Of a stretch of 18,675 nt of DNA, positions 8,823 to 16,490 are shown in pieces (positions within the stretch are counted from its first letter, which is position 1; each line of letters starts with the position of its first letter). Source of the DNA: Serpula lacrymans var. lacrymans S7.9 (taxonomy: Eukaryota > Basidiomycota > Agaricomycetes > Boletales > Serpulaceae); assembly GCF_000218685.1 (NCBI RefSeq), contig NW_006763314.1, positions 1 through 18,675 on the forward strand, given 5' to 3'. The notes under the pieces were generated by a model. It saw only the letters and a program-made list of their open reading frames with translations. It was not told where the DNA came from and ran no database searches. Position numbers and translations under genes: made by a program.

Positions 8823-9050
8823 TGATAAAATTGGATAATGACCAGACCAGGGATTGAACCTGGAACCTTCTGGATACATGCCAGCTGCTCTACCAATTGA
8901 GCTATATGGCCAAGGTTATACAATGTAGGATCTTAAACATGACATGCAACCACGGACGTCTTACACAGAATAGCTGCTGCATACTGGGCTGGCTTACAAA
9001 TCAGAGGTATTATCCTATGGAGTATTGGTATGTCAGAGTATATTCTAACA
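8823..9050 (-). repeat. Element B outer LTR1, 5' copy
   Basis: This is the 228 bp LTR upstream of gag-pol in the element's orientation, ending directly at the initiator-tRNA-type primer-binding site. It is 227/228 identical to the other copy and contains the second tRNA-like sequence (8839-8911). The target duplication cctta follows at 9051-9055. Confidence 0.95.
8839..8911 (-). tRNA. tRNA-like sequence inside LTR1 (5' LTR copy)
   Basis: Identical to the copy at 2914-2986, with the same cloverleaf, A-box and B-box-like strings and downstream TTTT. In this copy the T run lies a few bases before the LTR end and the primer-binding site, so a Pol III transcript would stop just short of the internal region. 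Confidence 0.7.
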
Positions 9051-9052
9051 CC

Positions 9053-10214
9053 TTATGGCTTTTCTACGTACGTCCATGTTCTGGCTTTGTCTAGCCTTTC
9101 TAGCTCTTCATTGATGGCTGATTCCCATTTGTTCCAATCAGGACAATTTTTTGCTTCTTCGACGGTTCTGGGCTCGACACCATCAAGGTCAGCCATACGT
9201 GCCGCCATGGCCACATTTTGGGCCAGGTCTCTTAAGGCCTTGTCGTCCCTCTCTTCTTCATCTGTTCCCTCGGGGTCGTTAAGGTTCAGTTGGATGCCTC
9301 TGGGCAAGGTGGGTTCTTTATCAGTTTTTGATATTAACCCTTTTCCTTGTAGGAGGTCGCGGACGTATTGGGTTGGCTGACGAAGACGGGTGCTTCGACG
9401 AGGGGCCACTGGGGGTGGAACAGGAGGTTGAGCAGGAGGTTGATCGTTTTGTGGATCAGGTGGAATGATGGGTGCTTGGGGATTAGGTGGATCAATGAGT
9501 GCTTGGGGATCAGGTAGATCCTGAGGTGCGTTATTTGCGTTTATCTCGATGATCTGACTCTCTTTTTGGACTTGATCATAGGCATTATTCTCCCCCTCAA
9601 GCTCAAGAAAGGTCACATCATTAAACGTTGGGGTGAGTTTCAAGTCATCAAAGATGACAGAACGCTCAACTGTCACAGATCGACGTTCTGGCCAGTAAAT
9701 CCTGTGCCCTTTGCTTTCGCTGCCAAAACCCATCCATCGGCCTGCACGCGCGCAGGCATCGAGCTTCGTTCCATCATTGTGATGCACCCAGACTTGGCTG
9801 CCCCATTCTTTTAGGGTGGAAAGGTCAGGTTTTACGCCATGGGCGGCCTCATGCGGTGTCATGCCGGTAAGTGCCTTTGTTGAGGTCCGATTCTTAAGCC
9901 AGACAGCGTGTCTGACTGCCTCTCCCCACAGATATTTGGGTAGGCTGCTTGCATGTAACATGGCGCGCACTTTCTCCATGAGAGTGCGGTTCACTTGTTC
10001 TGCCACCCCGTTCTGCTCGGGGGTATCATGGACGGTCAGTTTTCTGACTATTCCCATCTTTTGCAGGTATTCGTCAAATTCTCCGCTCAAGAACTCGCCA
10101 CCTTGATCGCTGTGTAGAACCTCGATGGCGGCGCTCATATGATTTTGCAGCCATGCCTCATACGTGCGGAATTGCGAGAAAGTGTCACTTTTGTCGCGTA
10201 TTAGGAACAGGTGG
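9053..10214 (-). pseudogene. Element A integrase C-part to RT start, broken
   Basis: Once the solo LTR and one duplication copy are left out, the integrase frame continues without a break from the previous segment. It contains the second and third catalytic residues (LHSDQGGEF and NGVAEQVNR), a proline-rich linker, and the beginning of the reverse transcriptase region (INEELERLDKARTW). It ends at a TAA at 9053-9055 that lies inside the duplication flanking element B, so the stop was present before that insertion. Confidence 0.88.
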
Positions 10215-10603
10215 TGTTACGATAACACAATTTCCGGACATCTCCTTTTCCTTTTATTCTCCGCTTTAACTCTATACCTTAAAGTGCCACGCGGCATTTC
10301 CCTTTCTCGCGCCGCGTTGCCTTCCTTTTATTTTTAGACTTAATTCTCTCACGCAGTGGAGCTGGCCATACGGGCTAGGCCCTATGACATCATCAAGCCA
10401 CTGCCTTCATCAACTGTATGGTACACATGTACAAACAACCTGTAGTAGTATATATACCCCAATAGATCCAGGAGACTCCTCAGCGAGTCCTCCTGTTGTA
10501 TACCAACAAACTCACTTCAGCCTTAGGGGTAACCACTCCCCAACTCCATCATCTTTATAGTGTGTGCTGTGTGCGCCAGAGTAATTCACTCTTGGTTGTT
10601 ATA
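10215..10603 (+). mobile_element. Solo LTR (389 bp) inserted in element A integrase
   Basis: It is flanked by the 5 bp duplication ggtgg (10210-10214 and 10604-10608), begins TGTTACGATAACAC and ends TTGTTATA. It includes a TATA-like tatatataccc near 10450 followed by a ctcctcagcgagtcctc start-site-like stretch and a run ending in accaacaaactcac, as in fungal LTR promoters. There is no coding sequence. Removing it with one duplication copy restores the integrase frame exactly. The family cannot be named; Ty3/gypsy-like is a guess. It arose by recombination between the two LTRs of a full element. Confidence 0.8.
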
Positions 10604-11633
10604 GGTGGGTTTCCCGCGTCTTATTGTCTGTGAAAGCGACGTAGTAACATTTTCCTCCAAGTGTTTCTACAGGTGCTGGGCCCCAAAGGTCCATGTGTAT
10701 CTCATCGCCGTAGGCCATTGCACGCTCGCCAGTTTTGATCTTAGGTACGGCTTCTCGTGTTATTTTTGCGTGCACACATGACTCACAGAAAGCGTTTTCA
10801 TCACCAGGTATCAGCTTAATACCTTGGACTAGCCCATTATCAACCATGTGTTTGGCCGCAGCTGGTGCTATGTGTTCCATACGTTTGTGGAGGTCCATGA
10901 TGGTGAGTCTTTCTATCGCTGCATTCGCACTTGGGCTGATTTGTCCAAAAGGACGAGAAGGATACACACCGCCGATGTTTGGTATTTGACCGATCACCTT
11001 GCTACTGGGGTTTGTGATTACACATTCCCCACGGCTGAAGGTGGTCTTATACCCGGCTTTATCAATTTGGCTAATTGAGACCAGCGTATGGGCAATGTCT
11101 GGTGTGTAAAGAACATCCTTCAGGGTGATTTGAGTAGGTCGTTCGATGCCGTTCGGCATATAGATGGTAAGCTCACCTCGCCCAACTGCAGCAAATGAAT
11201 TTTGATTTGCAGCGCTAATAGGTTGGGCGGGTATTGTCTGAAAGGACTTCAAAAGATGACGGTAGGGAGTGAAATGGGCGGTAGCCCCCGAGTCGTACAA
11301 CTCGACGGTTTCAACGCCATTGGTGAGTATTTCATTTTTGGCATAGAATGCTAACTCTTGTGATTCATTAGGTGGGGGGAGCGCTATGGCGCTCTATATG
11401 CCCTCTTCCTCGCGTTTGACCATCGCAATATTCGCTTGTTTGGGCTTCTTGCCCTTGTTATCAGTTTCTTGGGCATTGCCCTTTCCTTCAGCACTTTTGG
11501 TCGTTTCTGCGGTTGCGCCTTTCACTAGGGCAATTTTGGCCGATGTGGCCTTTTCCCCCACAGTTATAGCATTCGATCTTGCTATTGTCAGAAGGCTTGT
11601 CTTTGGGATCGTTCCTCGCTCCTCGGCCTCCAC
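10604..11633 (-). pseudogene. Element A protease, GAG-pre-integrase and integrase N-part, broken
   Basis: This frame picks up where gag leaves off, crosses an in-frame TAG at 11394-11396, and then encodes the aspartic protease (YDSGATAHFT), a long protease/linker region, a GAG-pre-integrase segment with an H...H...C-x2-C zinc pattern (DLHKRMEHIA...FCESC), and the start of the integrase core with its first catalytic Asp (IHMDLWGP). It stops at FTDNKTRETH, where a solo LTR is inserted at 10603. Confidence 0.85.
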
Positions 11634-12408
11634 TTCGACCTCTACCGCCTCGACTCCTTCTGTTGGACATTGTAGTCGCTGACATGGCTGCGTTCTCGTT
11701 CTTGCCAGGTTGTTTGGTTGAGATGGTAAGACGGTCGTATTCTTGCAAGAGGTATACTATCAATGTTTTGGGGTCAATGGTGTTTCCGGTCATGTGGGCA
11801 AATGCGGATAGTTGGGAGACAAAAGTTGCATATTTGGAAGGTAGGCTTCTCATGACATTTGAGGATTTTTCTTTGTCACTGAGCTGTACCACCGCGGAGT
11901 TCAGTTGCTCCCACATCTTGCGGATTTTATTGATGTGGACTCGCATGTTTCCTTTGTCTGGACAGCGTAATGCGGCAAGTCTGTCTTGCAGTTCTGATTG
12001 TACTAATTCTGTCTTGTTTTCATTTTCTTGACAGATTAGCTTCCACATCTTGGCTACGGTGTCTTTGTGGAGGTTTTTTTGCAGGGTAAAGTCGGGTACG
12101 GTACGTGCCAGTATGTTTCTCGCTCAGTATTCTTTCTTTGACCATGTGTTCAATGCATCTAGGTCCTCCTTGCTCGACACGGGAGCAACCGTTGTCCCGG
12201 AGCTGGCCTGTGTGCTCTGTGCAGCAGCAGGTGGTGTAGGCGTTGGTTTGGGCGCGGTTCCCAAGAGGTGTTCGACACAGTCTCTGTCAGCCAGAGCCCA
12301 TTCGAAACGCATCCGGTAAATGGACCAGTTTGAACCATTGGGTTTGAGTTTTGGGACACCTATAGTGTCTTTCTCGAGGTGAGTTGATTCGTCATTGCTG
12401 GGACTCAT
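11488..12408 (-). pseudogene. Element A gag, broken
   Basis: Gag starts with ATG at 12408 (MSPSNDES) and reads through a copia-type N-terminal region (LKPNGSNWSIYRMRFEWAL). It meets an in-frame TGA at 12124-12126, after which the same frame continues to 11488. The second half holds the UBN2-like region and a CCHC zinc knuckle (CYNCGGKGHIGQNC) behind an RG-rich basic stretch. The TGA would be explained by C-to-T in a CGA codon, a CpG site. Shortly after the knuckle the frame closes at 11488, while the downstream pol segment is in a different frame. That is either a frameshift mutation or, less likely, a programmed shift. Confidence 0.85.
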
Positions 12409-12412
12409 AATC

Positions 12413-12738
12413 TATTGTTTATCTAGCAATGAACAGCTCAGACTTTGAGTGAAGGTCTAAATATATTGAAATAATGTACCTAGCAATGAACAGCTGGAAA
12501 AACAAAAGGTAAGCTAGGTACTCGTAATTTAACACTAAAGGGGAATCTCACCTCAGACTTCGAGTGAAGGTCTGAGGTGTCTGCCTAACAACGACAGCGT
12601 ATATAAGGGAGAACGGAATCAAAATCAAAAATGTTATCTGATGGCGCACGGGCCACTCCATCTACTAGGCCTGCCTAGTTCGGCGCTTGCGCCACTTCCC
12701 TTCTTTGTATGACACTTGTTTCTCTCATATCTCCAACA
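12413..12738 (-). repeat. Element A 5' LTR
   Basis: This is the upstream LTR in the element's orientation; gag starts 5 bp inside it at 12408. It is 324/326 identical to the other copy, and both differences are C-to-T or G-to-A at CpG. The 5 bp duplication gtaat follows at 12739-12743, and then the host intron resumes. Confidence 0.95.
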
Positions 12739-12787
12739 GTAATCCCATCATCAAGACAGCTGCCACTGATCTCACCAGATTAAACAG

Positions 12788-15700
12788 GAAATGTGCCAGT
12801 CTTCTTCAAAAAATGCGGTATGACACGCGATCTGTTTGATCTGATCATTGAGTTGCGACCTTCAACCACATCGGCTGGACTGGCAGAAAATTTCAAACGT
12901 AAGTCATCATGTCTTTTGTGCCTTCAACACTTACCTGGAAATGTGTCATTGACCGCAGAACTCCATCTTTTCGACTATCAGCAGCGCTTTCTAGAATACT
13001 TACAACATTTTGAAAAGAGAAGAAGGTGTCACTTGCCTTTTGAGCCATGTGCTCCTCTTGTGGAATTCTCACTACCAAACCTGAGCAATGCATATGGTGA
13101 CAAACCTATTACTGATGATCTTATCACAGATGTTTATCTTGAAGTCAGTAAACGCTCGCGACAAGCTGAGTCATCTGAATACTTACGCACCTTGTCTGGT
13201 GAGATCCTTTTCCCTTCAGTAGCTGATCAACTCTGGAACTAACATGGGATGCAACAGGTGTTTGTATTTCTCTCGACAATACTTTCAAAGCTGCAGGGAA
13301 GGCAACAGTGGCAGATAAGCAGAAGACAAGGACTAAGTTCATGAGGGGGGGAATGCTTACCGCTATAAACGAGGATAATGAGATACTTTGTTGGGTGAGT
13401 TTTGTTTTATTAATGTTTGAACTTGCTGGCTAATCCGGATCTAACAGAGACTTTGCCAAACTCAAGCAAACACAGAAATGGAGGAGTTGCTTGAAGGCTT
13501 GAAGTCTGTCTATGAAAAACTGGATCAGCCCCTCCCACAAATGGTCATTGTTGATAACTGCTGCCACATACGCAGTGCAGTCAATAAAGCAATACCAGAT
13601 GCACAAGTTGGCCTGGATGTATTCCATTTTATTATGAGGTAAGTAAACACGACTTATCTGTTCTTGTACTCACATATTTGCAGGTATCTTGCTGCCATTC
13701 TCAACGGAACCAGGAACCCTCAGTGTTCGGCTGTAGCCCACGACATTAGCAAAGCTATCCTGAGTTCACGGGCATCAGGTCATGGAGAAAGTGCGAAGTA
13801 TCGAACAAAAGAAGAGCAAGAGGTCCAGCTTCAAACGATGTTTGAGAAGTGGGCCGAAAAGGGCGGGGTGTGGTCTGCAGCTGCCTCCAAGGTAAGTACT
13901 TCATTTTTCATGCCATATACACTACTACTGACAATCTAAATTACACAGGTGCACACAGAACAGCTCGCACACGTCAAAAAAGGGTGTTTGATGCGAGTTC
14001 GGCAAGATATAAGATCAGATGGAAGCCGCATTGAAGGGTTGCACAAGGCTTGGAACGGCATCATGCGGTCATTTGCCAGCGGCCTGGAGATGTTCTTAGC
14101 CTTAGGTTTTGATTTTGTGATACGTCGTAACATACGCATTCGCTTCCGCTCGCAGAAACCGAGCAAATTCCTTAGTTCCATCCATGGGACACACCACATC
14201 CGCTTAGCTAACCACATTGCCAACTCATGGAACAGCTTGCTTTCCACAGAACCAACTCACAGCAACAACAGTCAAGAGCTGAAGGCACGCCCTGTCCTTT
14301 CATCCATCAACACCAAAGAATCCTTTGGTCTCGGCCCCTCCAACCACAGCTCAACATTTGGAGGCCTCATAGAACTTAAGACTGAGGCTGATTTTGACGA
14401 GCAAGACCTCAGCCTGGATCAATTAGTCTTAGATGCCGAGATTGAGCCCACATCAATCCTGCAATGCCTGGATATCGACCCCAACTTGCTTACAGTGCCT
14501 CAAATCACCTTAGGCAAGTATCCTCTTCACCATGACTGTCTTGCTACCTAACTAACTTCTGTCCTTTTCAGCTGACACACAACACTCATGTGCTCTACTT
14601 GAGTATGCCTCATCGCAACCAGGTGAAATGATGGCTATAACTGAGCCAACAGCGCTTGCCAATTCCAGCCAATCTGGGCCTCTCAAGCGGAAGGTCCCAT
14701 TTTATGACCTAACTGAAGAGTTGGGGCCACTTGCTGGCGCATTGGAAGGCCCACTACAGAAGAAGAGTTGTATCCCCACTGCTCAGGTATGTAGATTTAA
14801 TATCCTTTTTGGAAATACTAATGTACACTACTGCATAGGAGACAACAGCGAACACTCTAAGTACATCAGCAACAAACGCCCCAAGTACACCGGCTACAAA
14901 TGCCTCAAGTATACAGGCAAAAGGCACTGTAAGTACATATCTGACTATAATGAAATCAACACTGAGCATGCCCATGGTACCCACTTATCCGGACCAACCA
15001 GCCATCCACCAGCAATATTATCAGCATGTTTTTTGCACCTGGATCAAAGACTGTCGCCCCCAAGTGCCCTAGTGACAAACACACCAGCCAAAACTTGATG
15101 GCGACCTTCTCACCACTTGCTGACCCCAACTTGAATGGTCTCTCACGCTCTCAGCGCATATTTTCCATCTCGACGGGTATCGACCCACGTTCACTCACCC
15201 TCAACTCTAGTGCCGAATTTTTCCTATTCATGGATATGCGCCTACAAAATAAATGGGCATTGTTCAGCATGACATCTCAAAAATGGGTTCTGGCTACAGC
15301 AGACTATAATAGTAGACTAGAGAAGCTTCCTAAGTCTGGTGGTAGCCCAGCAGTTATGAAAAAACCCCGTGCACTATTTGACAAATTGGGGGAAATAGAG
15401 ACAAAGATTGTCGAGAGGATCAAGTCTAATAATTTTGTTTGTAAGAATTGTTTGATTCTCTCATATTGTACTACTGAATTGTCTGTCTCTTTCATCAGCA
15501 TCAAGCGGCAATGAGAAGTTTTGGAGAACCCATTGTTTCATTGTCCAGCTCGTTAAAGGAGAAAACACAGACCTGAAATCAGTAAGTGATAAACATACAT
15601 GAAACAATATATGACTGATCTAACTATGCTACTAGCGTAAGACTCAAATATGTAGCTGTTGCCGCACTATCAAGTACCCAGGATTGACAGGCTTTTCAGG

Positions 15701-16091
15701 AAACCACAAGAAACTATTCTGTTCTGATGGTGTTCCTGTCAGAAAGGATTTCCCAGACGAGCTTCCACCCTGGCCACAGCCTCAAGGCATTTTTGTGAAT
15801 GGCACTCACTTTCATCCTCGGGTTTTCCTCTCGACTATTCGTGAAATATATGAGAAGGTCATAATTGAGGGTGGAAATGGTGCTGACCTTGAGATGGAAT
15901 ATCAGGCATTTGCGGCTATGCTAGTCAAACGAATGACCCCTCCAATTCCAAACAGCCCAGTCTTGTTTCGGCTTTATGAATCCCTCACGTTGAGTCCCCC
16001 CATGCCGGATTTGGTCAAGGAGCACGAAGGAAAAAAGTATTTGAGGGTTGACTGTCTTTCCGACATGGAGCAAGCAGTAGTGGTTTCTTGA
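12788..16091 (+). CDS. Transposase-like host gene, 3' exons (DDE/RNase H-fold core)
   Basis: Predicted exons: 12788-12898, 12959-13198, 13258-13394, 13448-13638, 13684-13891, 13949-14513, 14572-14786, 14839-14928, 15002-15440, 15499-15581, 15636-16091 (TGA). All join in frame, and with the 5' exons give about 1124 residues. The first exon here continues directly from exon 2 (FFKKCGMTRDLFDL, ELRPSTTSAGLAENF). The core resembles MULE/ISL3-type DDE enzymes: D337 in SLDNTFK, D412 in VDNCCH or D433 in LDVFHF (the D-x-F-H motif), and E538 in RIEGLHKAWN. A Thr/Ser/Ala-rich linker exon (14839-14928) follows, then a C-terminal part with a C-x-C-C...C cluster (CSCCRTIKYPG, LFCSDG). No internal stop or frameshift was found apart from the element in intron 2. 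Intron 14514-14571 is GC-AG. Whether it is an active transposase or a domesticated gene cannot be told; no terminal inverted repeats were seen. Confidence 0.75.
14514..14571 (+). other. GC-AG intron in the transposase-like gene
   Basis: The 58 bp intron starts gcaagt after ..ttag and ends ccttttcag, with a ctaac branch site near 14551. GC donors followed by AAGT are the usual form of minor GC-AG introns. Splicing is phase 1 and keeps the frame open into the next exon; no GT donor nearby does so. Confidence 0.6.
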
Positions 16092-16490
16092 AGTTTTTTT
16101 CATGATTTTCGCTCTTTTCCTTACTTTTTTCTGCATTTCCGTACTTTTTTCTGCATTCACACTACTCATAATACTTGTGCAATACACATGAATGGGCACA
16201 GATCTCTAATATAAATATTTTATGCCTTTGCTGTCGCTGTATAGACTTTCGAAAGAGTACCACTACCTATGCGAACCCCGAAAATAGGGTTAGAAACGAA
16301 CTTGGTGAAAAAAAAAAGATGCAACCTGGGGTAAAATGAAACAGTCAGGTCACGTGAATAATCGGTCGACAATCGGTCAATCGGTGACTTCCCTGGCTAT
16401 GGCGGAGTTGCCCACCAAGGTATGGCGGAGTTGCCACACACACGCGCACCGTCTTTCATCTTTTCATTCAGTCCAGCCAAGTGCCACAAC
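16092..16490. other. Intergenic spacer between the transposase-like and CRN-like genes
   Basis: The 399 bp hold the 3' flank of the first gene and the promoter of the second. Seen here: a 16-nt repeat (tacttttttctgcatt, 16122-16137 and 16142-16157), an atataaatatttt string near 16209, an A-run near 16308, three atcggt words at 16360-16385, and a 15-nt repeat (tatggcggagttgcc, 16398-16412 and 16421-16435) starting about 90 bp before the CRN start codon. No RNA gene was seen. Confidence 0.5.
16398..16435. repeat. 15-nt direct repeat upstream of the CRN-like gene
   Basis: Two exact copies of tatggcggagttgcc spaced 23 bp lie 55-93 bp before the ATG at 16491. They could be promoter elements or a small slippage duplication; the sequence does not decide. 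Confidence 0.5.

Larger units (their letters stand above)
2898..9050 (-). mobile_element. Element B: composite copia retrotransposon inside element A
   Basis: Outer 228 bp LTRs (TGTTAG...TTATCA in element orientation) bound 6153 bp flanked by the 5 bp duplication cctta (2893-2897 and 9051-9055). Order on the minus strand: LTR1 (9050-8823), primer-binding site (8822-8809), about 1 kb leader, intact gag-pol (7817-3585), polypurine tract, a different 320 bp LTR2 (3555-3236), a second primer-binding site (3235-3222), 96 bp, a second polypurine tract (about 3134-3126), LTR1 (3125-2898). The LTR1 copies differ at one base, so insertion is recent. LTR2 lacks flanking duplications of its own, so it is not a solo LTR that landed here. 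The whole composite evidently moved as one unit. Confidence 0.92.
1122..12738 (-). mobile_element. Element A: Ty1/copia LTR retrotransposon, degenerate, nested host
   Basis: Two 326 bp LTRs bound the element, which is flanked by the 5 bp duplication gtaat (1117-1121 and 12739-12743). In its own orientation the LTR runs TGTTGG...ACAATA. Domain order on the minus strand is gag, protease, integrase, reverse transcriptase, RNase H, which defines Ty1/copia. Subtracting the two nested insertions leaves about 5.07 kb, a normal copia length. Its pol stop codon (1455-1457) runs straight into a polypurine tract (gggggag) next to the 3' LTR. The sequence next to the 5' LTR (12401-12412) matches the initiator tRNA-Met anticodon arm at 10 of 12 positions and overlaps the gag start. 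Several stops and a frame change show it is not autonomous now. Confidence 0.93.
1113..12787 (+). other. Intron 2 of the host gene, inflated by nested retrotransposons
   Basis: Removing element A and one copy of its target duplication leaves a 53 bp phase-1 intron: gttagtaat (1113-1121) plus 12744-12787, which ends in taaacag and carries a CTGAT branch-like motif. Coding sequence on both sides joins in frame (Pro, then an Arg codon split c|ga, then Asn-Val-Pro). Both splice sites survive, so correct splicing remains possible, though the intron is about 220 times its original size and the element is antisense to the gene. Confidence 0.8.

Noticed and set aside
9566..10106. + strand open frames opposite element A integrase
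   Set aside because: They are shadows of the integrase/RT frame on the minus strand, which carries clear catalytic motifs.
11488..11560. Programmed gag-pol frameshift in element A
   Set aside because: The place is right for one, but no known slippery heptamer is visible and the downstream frame is closed by a TAG at 11394, so simple decay is more likely.
1122..12738. CRISPR arrays, bacterial operons or prophage-type features
   Set aside because: Nothing prokaryotic was seen; short introns, LTR elements and codon context are fungal throughout.
12899..12958. Reading straight through 12899-12958 as coding sequence
   Set aside because: The 60 nt are open in frame, but they start gtaagt, end ccgcag and match the size of the other introns; splicing gives a better continuation (ENF-KQLHLFDY). 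Transcript data could reverse this.
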